A stretch of DNA of 64,000 nucleotides from Ophiodon elongatus (lineage: Eukaryota; Chordata; Actinopteri; Perciformes; Hexagrammidae), in contig JACSYO010000093.1 of NCBI GenBank assembly GCA_016806645.1, positions 468,001 to 532,000 of the forward strand, written 5' to 3'. The notes below the pieces were generated by a model that was given only the letters and a program-made list of their open reading frames with translations, was not told where the DNA came from and did no database searches. The position numbers were made by a program, and so were the translations under genes. This document shows, one piece after another, positions 13,101 to 25,000 of the stretch (positions are counted from its first letter, which is position 1; each line of letters begins with the position of its first letter).

Positions 13101-16100
13101 TTTCCAAGCTTAGTTTCACTTTTCCAGAACACAGTTTTGAAAATGTAACCCCAAAGCAGATGGGTTTCAACACAAAGCCTATATTGAAGCCCTACGCTGT
13201 TGTTCCATCAGACCTATTTGTATATTCATAGTTACGCATTTACTAAATTATCAAAGGTGTAGAGTTGCATCCAAGCCAGATTTTTTTCCATGGAGAAAAA
13301 ATTCTAAATCTGTATTTTTGATAAACAGATGACTTTTTAGGGGATAAGTGAATGCCAGGTAAGTAACTTTAAGCCTGTGACTCTTCTGATTTTCCTTATA
13401 CTTTTGTGATGAGCACACAAAAGAAAGGCACTGCTGTAGTTGATGAGAGCAGTGCACTGTGGCATAACAGAGCTGTTTATTCAAGCATAGATTTATGTTT
13501 TTCAGTTTTGTATATAATCAATCTAGACTCTAGACTCATCCATGTCTCAAGAGAATTAATGATGAATTGTTTTTCAAAATTTAAGAGGCACAAGCTATTG
13601 ATGCCCCCCCCCCCCACACACACACACACACACACCCCTTCCTCATCCTCCATACTCGCCGTTTTCTCTGTCTCATTTATTGTTTTTCTATTCTTGTCAT
13701 CTTGTAACATTTTGTTTTTCATTGTCTGTGTCTCACTCTCTCTCACTCACCATTCTCACTTCTGTGCCACGTCTCGTGTCTCTCTTTCTTTATCGGTCCA
13801 GTGGGTCCAGACTACAAGTGTGATGAGGACACTGAGTTCTCCTGCAAGACAAATTACCGCTGTATTCCCCAGTGGGCCCGCTGTGACGGCGCCAATGACT
13901 GCATCGACAACAGTGACGAGCAAGGCTGCGGTCAGTACTTATGCATCAACAGATGTGCTATGCTATGCTATGCTATGCTATGCTATGCTATGCTATGCTA
14001 TGCTATGCTATGCTATGTGAAGGCAGGGTTGTAACAATGACTGCACTAGATGAAGAAAATCTACTTTCGTAATAATTACTGTGTAGTACTGATATGTTTT
14101 AAAAATGTTTAAGGAGTTTCTTCAGAATAAAAATAAATGTAGATTTTTCTGCTGGAACTCTAAACTGTACTGTTGGAAACAGACAATTGTAAATATCAGT
14201 ATGACTTTTCCACAGTTACATACCATTAACACAGTATTTCTGTGGCAGGAACAATTTAAGTCAATATCTGATAGAGACCCACGCCAAAACAAGTTAAAAA
14301 AGAAATATGAGTATGATGGAAACGAGCACATACTGTAGGTGGTGTAGGATCTAAACATAACACTTTGCACAATGCACGGCAAATTGTATGTATGTATTTT
14401 CTGTCTGAGTATATCTGGGGTTTTGAACAACGTTTTTTTTTTTATGTTTTTTTATCATTGACCATATTTTGAATCATCTTTTTATCTGTCCATTTCTGAT
14501 TTTGTCTTCCAACAGAGGAGGTGACCTGTGATCCTCTGGGAGATTTTCGATGTGACAACCACCGCTGTGTCCCCATCCGCTGGCAGTGTGATGACACCGA
14601 CGACTGTGGAGACGGCTCAGATGAAAGAAATTGCCGTGAGTGTCATACTCCATATTTTTTACAGCTCAATCCATCACAAACCAGCAAGAGTCATGTGTCC
14701 ATCAGGGACATGTAACCCTCATGTGTCCATCAGGGACATGTAACCCTCATGTGTCCATCAGGGACATGTAACCCTCATGTGTCCATCAGGGTTACAACAT
14801 TTGAATTTGTTTCCTTCAGTTTATGCTTGTATTTGGTTTATGGTTAAATGCTGGTTATGCTGACCTAACCTTTCCGTTTTAGTCAGACATACTCACAGGG
14901 TTTTCTGGAACAAATCCCACACTATAGACTTAAGTCGTCTTTAAAAAATAGCTTCTTTATATATTTTGAGCCTGTGCAGTGTATGCATGACCAGTAAGAC
15001 CTTATTCTGATTGGATACTGAAGTTATGTGTGTCTCTTTCTAATGGGGCTTGTGGTCGATAGAGCCAAGGCCTTGCTCTGAAAGTGAGTTTCGATGTGAC
15101 AGCGCACAGTGCATCCCTGGAAACTGGGTGTGTGACCATGACAACGATTGCGGGGATAACTCAGACGAACGGGACTGTGGTGAGCAGGCGGTGCACACCA
15201 ACTCATTTCTTTGAAATATTCCCTGTCATGAACAACACTCCTCACCACCTGGCTCTCTTCCAGAGTTGCTGACGTGTCGTCCAGGTTATTTCCAGTGTGA
15301 CTCGGGTCACTGTATCCCTGCTGCTCTGCAGTGTGATGGCCGGCCTGATTGTCAAGACCTGTCAGATGAGACCAGCTGTCGTAAGTAAACAACATGAAAA
15401 CTCTACAGTGCCTGGCCCCTACAGCGTTTTAGTGCATTTGTATTTTGTTCATCCAAGTCAGCCAAGTGTAAAGCGTTAAAAAGGATGTAAATGTCTAAAA
15501 CACATTATAGTTGGACAAACAGCACAAGCAGTTAGATAAGCCCACTAGAAGCACAGAAACAGTTTAACACAGTAATTTAAATGTGAAGGTGACATTGTGA
15601 AACTACGTACGCACACAACTGCAGTGTACTATGGTCTGACAATGGAACCACAGAGTAGCTTTACAAGATCTAATTTACTATTTCAACTGACAGTTTGGAT
15701 TAGATGTGCAACAGTTGCCCTTGTTTTCACATCCAAACATATGGTCTAGATATTATGGTTATAATGTGGATTTATGGTGAAATCAACATATCTTTTTCAT
15801 ACCCCAACAGCTACTCGTTACCCAGGAGGCCGTTGGTGCCCTCAAAACCAGTTTGAGTGTGCGAACCATCTTTGTGTGAGCCAGGGCTGGGTGTGTGATG
15901 GAGTTAATGACTGTGGCGACCGCTCTGACGAACAGCTCAATTTATGCTGTAAGGAATATTTAGTGTATTGTATATGACACAGTCCTGTGAAAAGTATTTT
16001 GTCTGTATTTCTCCCTGTGAGATTGACATAATCATTCATCCCTTACAGCACATCACAATTATAACCACAATCTTAACTAGTGAACTTAACCTCATGATTG

Positions 16101-18851
16101 AGAACATATTTTGAACATTTTGGTGTCAGTCATTTTTCTCATATATATACAGGTAAATGCAAACAGATTATCTTTCCCCTCTTCCTAAAATACTGTAAAG
16201 TGACCAAAGAATCTGGAGCTCTGCAACCATCTTCCCCGTTGACTTTACCTCATAATGGAGTAGAGAGATGTAAAGAGAAGACAGTTAAAAACTTGAAAAG
16301 CTATCATGTTTCAAAGTAGCAGTGTGTTTTTTAATAATTTATACCCAAAGAGGTTTGTCTGAACTCAGATTTGTGTGTGTTTGTCCAGTGAATGTCACCT
16401 GTGAGATGCCGTACAGGTTCCGCTGTGCAAACGGCTACTGTATCTACTCTGGCCTGCTGTGCAACCAGAAGGACGACTGTGGGGACGGCAGTGACGAGGA
16501 GGAAGAACTCTGTAAGACTCTCACACATACGCCACAATCTGTTTCGTTAATCTTGGCTATTGTGTATGGAAATATTGCTCTTTACCCAGTGCCAGTGCTA
16601 TGTGGCAGAATGAAAGCATTTTGATTGTTTCAAAGCAAAGGGGCCAAAGACTGTAACAACTTCGGCTTTTAATAAAGTTACAGCCGTTGTTGAGGATGAT
16701 AATTGTGACTAATTAGCTCTCAATAAACGTGAAGACAGTGCAGGGGACAAATATGCAGATATTGAGACACAGCTAAACAAAGATATTGAGCTAAACATAT
16801 AAACAAACTTAAAAAGGTTAAAACAATTTAACCCAAGGAAAATGTAACATGTACTGTAGCTATGACATTATTAAAAAGGAAAATAAATGACATTGGTAAA
16901 AATAGTTTAAAGTAGTTTAAAATCAGTTAATATACAGAAACAAGCAGGACTGCAATAAGCACACATACAGAGGTAATATAGATATTGTGTGTGCGCACAA
17001 TACATTAGGCTTTGTGTACAATTTTATACAGTTGTTGTTTCTTTATATTAAAAAATGTTATGCTTTTTCTATACATTTTTAAACATAGCTATAACCAGAT
17101 TTGTAATAAGTTCAGGTTCAGCAAATGCACCACTAATCAGTTTCTGGCATCCCCAAGGATTAGTCGGAACATCACTAATGCCTCCTGAAATTTCCTCTCA
17201 AAGGTTACTGAAATGGGAAATCCCAAAATGACATCAGGGTGTCTGCAAAGCACACAAAGCCTGAAACATACAAGGGATAAGGAAATCTGTTTTATGGAAT
17301 TGTTACACAATCAGCTTAAACATCAATCATAGTAAATTATTTTGAGAGGAGATTAAATAGTTTGGTTCAGAGGGGAGGTGGACATCGGCTAGCTCATCTA
17401 ATGCCATTGGATGAGCTAGCTGTGGAGAGGCCTTGAATTGGATAATTGATTTAGTGAAGATAGTATATTATGTTGCCATGTTATAGTATACGCCTGAGTA
17501 CACATCTCAGTACTTGACTGTTTTGGAGCGTGCCTGTCTATGTGCACGATTGGGTTTTTTTTTGAGCAGTATTTATAGACAGTTGGTAAGTGAAGCGCGA
17601 CACTGTAGACAAAGCTCTGAATTCAATGCGAGGCTAGAAAGTGTACTCATGCTGATGACTCATTCTAACCGTGTCCCTCTCAGGCCGCGAGCCCACGCTG
17701 GCGCCCTGCACACTGGAGGAGTTTAAATGCACCAACGGACAGTGCGTGGCCCTGCCGTACGTATGTGACCACAATGACAACTGTGGGGACCTCACCGATG
17801 AATTAGGCTGCAGTGAGTACCACGACAAAACACTCACTTACTGGAGATGTCCTCTTTTAATGTCAGTTTCAATTCAGTTGCAAACTGCTGCTATTTAATG
17901 TGACCTTGCAGTTATCCCCTGAGAGGTTAAAATTACAGACAACTGCCTCTTTAGAATTTTTAAGCAGAGATTCAAGATGTTTTGGTTCAGTATTGAAAAA
18001 CATGATCATAGCTGCGTTATGTGCGCAGATAATAACAGATCAAATGTCAAGACGAGAGCAGTGTATTCCATTCACCAAAAACTGGATTGTATAAGAACAA
18101 GAAAAATATCTCATAATTATGATGTACATGTTTCATAATTCTCATAATGTGAACATGTGGTCTTGTACGAAAGAACATTGCATTCTCCAATTAAAAAGAA
18201 AATTGAGATGTTTACTATTATTAACTATAACGTCCATATTGAGCAATTTTGACTTATCCATCCAGCCATCCATTAATTTTCTGCTTCTCCAGGGCCATGC
18301 ACGACCCAATTTTGACTTAACGTCTCATAATTATGAGAAGAGATCTTGTAATTATGAGGAAAAAAATCTTGTAATTACGGGAAAACCTTCCTCATACTAA
18401 TGATGGATGGATATGAATGTCATAATCTTTTCTCTCACCTGGTAGCTCTAACTTCTTTTCAACATAATTTCTGAACAGAATATCGCAGTTAAACTCTGAT
18501 AATGACTCGGTCTATGGCCATAACACCACAGGTGGACAGAAATACCCCGTTGGCCTATTTATTTATGGTTACATGAAGGTTCGGTCATAAAGGTGCAGGG
18601 AATCATCGTGACTTGGATTATTGCCAATTGTTGAATTATTCTGCCTATGTAAACGAAGCCATTGTTACATTATTCATTTTAAGTGTCGTAAATGTGCTCT
18701 GTGTTGTCTCGCTCAAGATTTTGGCCACGAACGCAACTGTGAAGAGAAGGTGTGCCAGCACGAGTGCACCAACTTGAACGGCACCGGCTTCATCTGCTCC
18801 TGCAGGCCCGGATACAGGGTGGACCCGGATAGCACCTACAACTGCCTGGGT

Positions 18852-18882
<31 letters not shown>

Positions 18883-21800
18883 CTTTGGGGGCCCTTGAGA
18901 GTATTCTTTAACTCACAACACACACAACTGCACATGGATGAGTACGTTTTTAAAATTCTATTAAAGGCAGAATAATAAAGTATCATCATTCTAGTTAAAG
19001 ATCTGACGTGTGCAACTGTAGACCTGAACTCTTTCTCACCATCTCTTCTTCCTTCCACAGACATCAATGAGTGTGAGGTGTACGCCACCTGTCCTCAGGT
19101 CTGTAAGAACACAAAGGGCGGCTATGACTGTGAGTGTGCCCCCGGCTACCGGAAAGTGGGCAACGGCAACATGTGCGAGGCTGAGGGTGAGAACAAACTT
19201 TTAATGAGCTTGGGTTTAGACTAGAGCAACATACATTTGTTTTTACTACTTCATTGAGATATAATTAAGAGTCATAAGTCCCAAATGAGATCTACGTGCT
19301 CCCTCTTTTAAATATATATTTTTACGAATGCCAAAAACTGTTTTAAGTGTAAATGTCTCTTTCTCCCTCAGGAGCGACTCCCTTGATGCTTCTACCGGAG
19401 AACATTCGTATCCGGAGGTTCAACCTACAGACGAAGACCTACCACGACTTCCTAAAAGAAGAGGAGCGCATTATGGCTCTGGACTATGACTGGGACCACA
19501 ACAACACTGGATTCAGTAGGTCGCACACAGAATAATACTAGATACTGCACGGATAGACACAAAATAAATTAAAGACACATCTTAAATGTAAATAAACATA
19601 TTTGGTGATGTCCTTGTGTTATCAGGTATGGTGTATTTCACTGTGGCCGGTAAGGACTCTGTGGCAGGTGCCATTAAGAGAGCATATATACCTTCAGTGG
19701 ATGATGGCAGTAACAACATCGGCGCTGCTGTTGACATCGGCATCAAATACATCACCAGACCAGACGGCATCGCTGTGGACTGGGTGGGCAGGTGCGTCTC
19801 AATTTACTCTGATCCCTCGAACTTAAGGATTAGTTTATTACTTGAAACGTTACATGAATGTGATGCAAAATAAAAAAAACTTCAATCAAATCAATAAATG
19901 AAGAGCCTTTATCAGTAAACGTGCTGCTCTTAAAGTAAAACACCAATTGATAAAGAATCTTTATTTTTTAGAAAGAAATGTATAACTCATTGATTTAAAG
20001 GTTTCGATGTGTCAAAACATATTTTGTGATTAGTTTTGTGATTATTTTGCCCGTAGGAACCTTTACTGGGCAGATTCCAGATTAAAGAGGTTAGAGGTGG
20101 CCATGTTGGACGGACGCTACAGGAAGCAACTAGTCAAGACTGAGCTCGGCCACCCGTCTGCCGTGGCCGTCAACCCACGACTGGGGTAAGACAGACAGGG
20201 CTACTACACCTGACTTTAAGGAACTATATACTGATTGCAGTAAATTAGGGAATATGTTTATTCATTATCAGGCCCTAAATATAGTTTTGCATCACTTTAT
20301 GTTGCCCAAATCATACATTTTACACCTGGTTTAATTTGTTGGAAGCTATTTGCTAATAGTACTGTGTTTCACTAAAGGTTTCTGAACTAAAAAGTGCTAA
20401 CACGTGGCAGACAGTTTTGTATTTTTCACCTCTTGTGGAAATTCCCATGTTGGAGAAATTCACATTGTGATGGAAACCCTAAGAGACAGGCACATTAACA
20501 CACCGGACCTCAGAGCCCAGAACTCTAATCTGTCGCTTCCACAGGATGCTGTACTGGGCAGACCGTGGGGACGCAGCCAAGATCGAGTGTTCTTGGCTGG
20601 ACGGTCAGGAGAGGAAAGTCCTGGTGGCCGATGGCCTGGGTTGGCCCACTGGACTGTCAATCGACTTTACCAACGGTGACAGAATCTACTGGTCTGATTC
20701 CAAGGAAAGCCGCATAGAGTCTGTTCTGCCTTCAGGAGATGGCCGTAGAACCGCCATCTACATAGGTGAGGATTAGAAAGGACAGTCATTCAAGAAGCCA
20801 GGGAGGAGGAATGTGAAATGTGAGACTGAATTATTAGGTACATATTTCATTGGTTCGTATGTGATATTAGTTTTAAGAAATTCCAGTAATCCTCAAGAAC
20901 CTTCATCATCAATCCATATTCCACACATTTATTATCTATCTCCATCATTGGGGCTCTGTTAAATTGTTCACATTTTATTGCAATTTGCCTAGATGTGAGA
21001 AACCCCTTCAGTGTGAGTGTGTTCGAGGACCACGTTTATTGGAGTACTCAGGAGAAAGGCGAGGTGTTCCGGCAGGACAAGTTTGGCCGCGGAGTCAAGA
21101 CCAAGCTGTTGGACGCCGGGCCGTGGCTGACCCAGGTCTCTGTGTACCAGCAGCAGAGATACAACTCCATAGCTAGTGAGCTGGACACTTCCTCACATAT
21201 TCAAACACAGTAACACATACAGTACTCCATCAAGCATAGTCTAGAGTGCATGTGTTTTTTTTTTTTATTATTATTTATAGTATACATCACCTTAATACGA
21301 TCATGTTTGCATTTTGTACTTTCTGTGGATTATTTTTTATTTAGAGATTAGTAATTGATTGATTTATTGGTAATTTATTGTTCACTGATTTACTGACTTT
21401 AGTATTCCGCTATTATACAGTACAGTAGAAAGTATTGCGTTTTTTTTGTCGCGAATATATCACAAGAAAGAAAACTTTTACTACGGGAGCTGATTCAACT
21501 GTGATGATGACATGAAAAATTCATCACAGTGATGGCCACATCAATAAAGAAAGGAGATGGAAAATTCCTGCTTGCAGCATTGCTATCAAACTCAAAAATT
21601 TGGAGTCATGCACTTTAACTTATTGAAGTTAAATAATCAATGTCTCCGCAGTGAAGAATCCGTGCAAGGACACTTGCAGCCACCTGTGTTTGCTCCGGCC
21701 TGGAGGTTACACCTGCGCCTGCCCCCAGGGCACCAGCTTCATCTCCGGCAGTAACACTGAATGTGATGCTGGTGAGAAAAAAACTATTTATTTTCCTCAA

Positions 21801-21990
21801 CAAGTCACATAAAAACATGGGGCATCATGTATTCAAGTTGCGGAAGGTAATCTCAAATTGCAGCAATATTAATACAACTTACATAATTTTCTCCTTTCTC
21901 TTTGCATGATCTTAGCCTGCAACATATTAATAAATTCATTTCACACTATAGAAGTCAGTTAAACCAATGAGGGCCAAGAATTGAAAGTAG

Positions 21991-22031
<41 letters not shown>

Positions 22032-25000
22032 TGTTTGGCTTAAGAGGGAGGATGTTCCTTTATCTTGGCAGGGAAAGTGTCGGTAGTCTTTTAATTACAG
22101 TGGACAAAGAGGAACTTCTATAAAGTCATGAATCTGTACTAAACATGGTCCTCAGTTACATACCTATTGACGTCACAATGATATCATTTCTGTCGCCATG
22201 GGGCAGAGAAGTTCCGTTCGATGTTACAATTGTTGTTCCGATAAATTGCTTCAGGGTTTGATCCACCGCCCACCATGCCCCCACCATGTCAGTGTCAGAA
22301 TGGAGGCACCTGCTACTTTGATGACAACAAGGTTCTTTGCATGTAAGAAATGTTTTGGTTTTTACATCCATAAATTGAAAATACGTATACAAAAATATAT
22401 TCACACACAAGATAATACAAATAAAACAAACTAATAAATATTGATGCACAAGCAAAAAAATGACTCAGTCAATAAATGCTGCAAATGAGCGCAGCGTTTT
22501 GAAATGTTGCAACTCTAATGTTTTGCATTTTGTTTCACAGATGTCCTCCAGACTGGACTGGAGAGTACTGCCAGGAAAACATATACAACGTGGTTGCATC
22601 CTCAAGTATATTTGATTTTATAGCATTATAACATTTACAACCTTCAAACTTTAAGTTTTAACTCCTTATTAATAAGCTGCCTTTTGGCCCCTCCTCCGTC
22701 CTGCCCTCTCAGTTGGAATAGCGATCGGGGTGACAGTCGTGATCGTGGCTCTGCTGGCTGCTCTGGTCTACGCTGCCAGGAAGAAGTCCAGCCTGCTGGA
22801 GAGAGTATGGAGCAACTTGCCCAGTGGGCCCTCCATGCCCTCCATGCCCTCCATGCCCTCCATGCCTTCCATGCCCTCCATGCCCAACCTCCCCAAATTT
22901 AGGTGAGATTCTGTCTGAATTTTTTTTTTTTCTTCTCCTACTCCAAAACAAGACTAATATGAAAAGAAATGAGATTGTTTTACTTTAATGATAGCTAGAA
23001 TGGAATTGTATAGTTAGAATAAGTATTCGACTCACTCTAGAGGTTTTCTCTTTAACTGTGAGGGTACGTTAGTATGCTATGTACAGCATCATGTTGCAGC
23101 TGAATTGTTTTTGTTTCTTGTTCATTTTTAGAAACGGTTCGTCTCCAAATGCATCAACAACAGAGGAGAGTGAAACGAGGCTGAATTTTGAAGCCGTAAG
23201 TAGCAAAGCAAAACAGCCATTTATGAGAAGGGATGAGTAGCGTTAGTATTTTATCGAAAGTACTACTATCATTGATACTCTTTATTAGTCTGGTTCTTTA
23301 TTGATACTCTTATTGGTTATTTTATATTGCTAAAACATTTAATTCATCCTCTCTCTTACTGCTGCTGGATAAAGGGAGGAGGCGCTGGTTTAAGATTGGG
23401 AGCTGCCTTCACAACCGGAAAGTTCTCTTAATAATATAGAACCGGCTCCAATTCAGACCCAGCTTTAGGGGGGCATCCTTATTCCTGACATAAGCAAACA
23501 TGTCTATAGCTATGTTTCCATTTGCGTATTATGATGTGCATTTTTAAGTATTGATTTAAATATTCAAAGGCATTTGAAGCTTCTGCGGGGCTTGCGACAA
23601 TTCAAAAGTTTGCTTAAAACTTGTTTGACAATTGAATGGAAACATGGCTGATGGCTGCCAATAGACAAAGCACTATTATGGTTATCAACTTGTTGTGTCT
23701 ACTTGTCGTCGGATGTCAGGTTCCCTGTACGTCTGTGTTCATGGCGGAAACAGACGGGAAGAGTTTTGAGAACCCAGCATATGAAGTTGGTGAACAACCT
23801 GTTGCCCCGACGACGGCGGCGGCCCCCGTCGCTCCTGATGTATCAAACAAGGTCCATAAACAGAAATCAAATGATTCTGCTCATGCCACCTCTTGCTTGG
23901 TGGCTGCATATATATGACATGTTACATGGCAACAGTTTTAGATCAAGAACATTTTTCCACTGCTGCAATGTCCAAATACATTTTATATTTTTGATATAAA
24001 CTTGCTTTAATTGTATCTGCTGTTTTTGTTTTGTTTCATCGCTCCTCAAGTTACCCGTAATTAACATATATCCAAAAACATGACATTGTGCTCCAATGCA
24101 GCACATCGCTTATATAGTGTTAGATATTACATTTTAGATGTTGCTATATTTCCATTTGTGTTTCCTCGCTCAGGAGAACATAAATAATCCTTTGTACATG
24201 GAGGAAGTTAAAGTTGCGGACCAGCCCACAAGAAGTGCTGACGAACCCGCCACTGTCAACAAGGTCAGTTTCACATTCATCACCAGTTTAATGTCACACA
24301 AAATGATTTATATATCCTATAACTCCAAGGCTTCGTTCTAAAATATCACACCACACTGTAGAAAATGCAGAGAGAGAGAAATATATATTATTACGGAGTA
24401 AATGTTATTGTTTTTGTCAATCATTGAATCAAGAGTAGATGTCAAGTCTTCAGTGTTTACTGACTGAACCCCAAGGAGTTTTATTTTGTTGTGTGTTGAT
24501 ATTCCTTTAAACCATTTAGAATCTGTCTACCTTGTGGCCATTTCAGGAGCCTTTTGAGAAGCCAGCATACGACTCGCACATAGAAGTCGTTGACGTCAGT
24601 TCTACACAACCAGCTGCTTCCAGCACACAGGTAGCCATGGAGACGCATGACAAAATGTTACACAATGTTTGCTGCTCAATATCTGAAAACATTGTTAATT
24701 ACATGACGTGAATGTTTTAATATCAGCAGCTAAATGTCTCATATAGAATATCTAAATGGACAGTTTTGAAGAAAAGATGTGAAGGCAGTAAAATCTTTGT
24801 ATGTACGTTTGTGAACACGTGTGCTTGTTTTTATCCTTAGATATTGAACATTTAATTTCTCCTTTTTCCAGCAGTTTGAACCCATTAAAGACGACATTTC
24901 TGAGTCTTTCAAAAACCCGACATACATGGTGAGTTGAGAATGTTTCAGGGGTAAAACAAGTGTCTCAAAACACTATCCATCGCTCTGGATTTAATAGGAC

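Larger units (their letters stand above)
11206..17812 (+). other. lrp2b: lrp2b block 4: LDLR class A cluster of 11 repeats
   Basis: The first repeat starts at the end of exon 11080-11257. The remaining exons are 12124-12320, 12492-12737, 13802-13930, 14516-14635, 15063-15179, 15264-15380, 15811-15948, 16389-16511 and 17684-17812. Eleven class A repeats are present, each with the C-D-x(3)-D-C-x-D-x-S/T-D-E type calcium signature (for example [13 protein letters not shown] in the last). Eleven matches cluster IV of mammalian LRP2. From 12492 on, exons start and end in phase 1, so single repeats could be skipped without breaking the frame. The introns hold an antisense 28S rRNA fragment, a (TGCTA)n tract, a 28-bp minisatellite and a 16-bp inverted repeat. 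Confidence 0.88.
18718..22605 (+). other. lrp2b: lrp2b block 5: EGF pair, last propeller and membrane-proximal EGF modules
   Basis: Exons are 18718-18849, 19061-19186, 19372-19515, 19626-19791, 20057-20185, 20545-20765, 20993-21175, 21652-21771, 22255-22342 and 22541-22605. Two EGF modules open the block, the second a calcium-binding type ([11 protein letters not shown]). A six-bladed propeller follows (VYFTVAG, LYWADS, LYWADRG, IYWSDS, VYWSTQ). It is followed by an EGF-like unit (CKDTCSHLC) and a compact EGF ([16 protein letters not shown]) immediately outside the membrane. This matches the juxtamembrane end of LRP2. Confidence 0.87.

Noticed and set aside
22684..22902. Frame with repeated His-Ala-Leu
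   Set aside because: The out-of-frame reading of the Pro-Ser-Met coding repeat in lrp2b.
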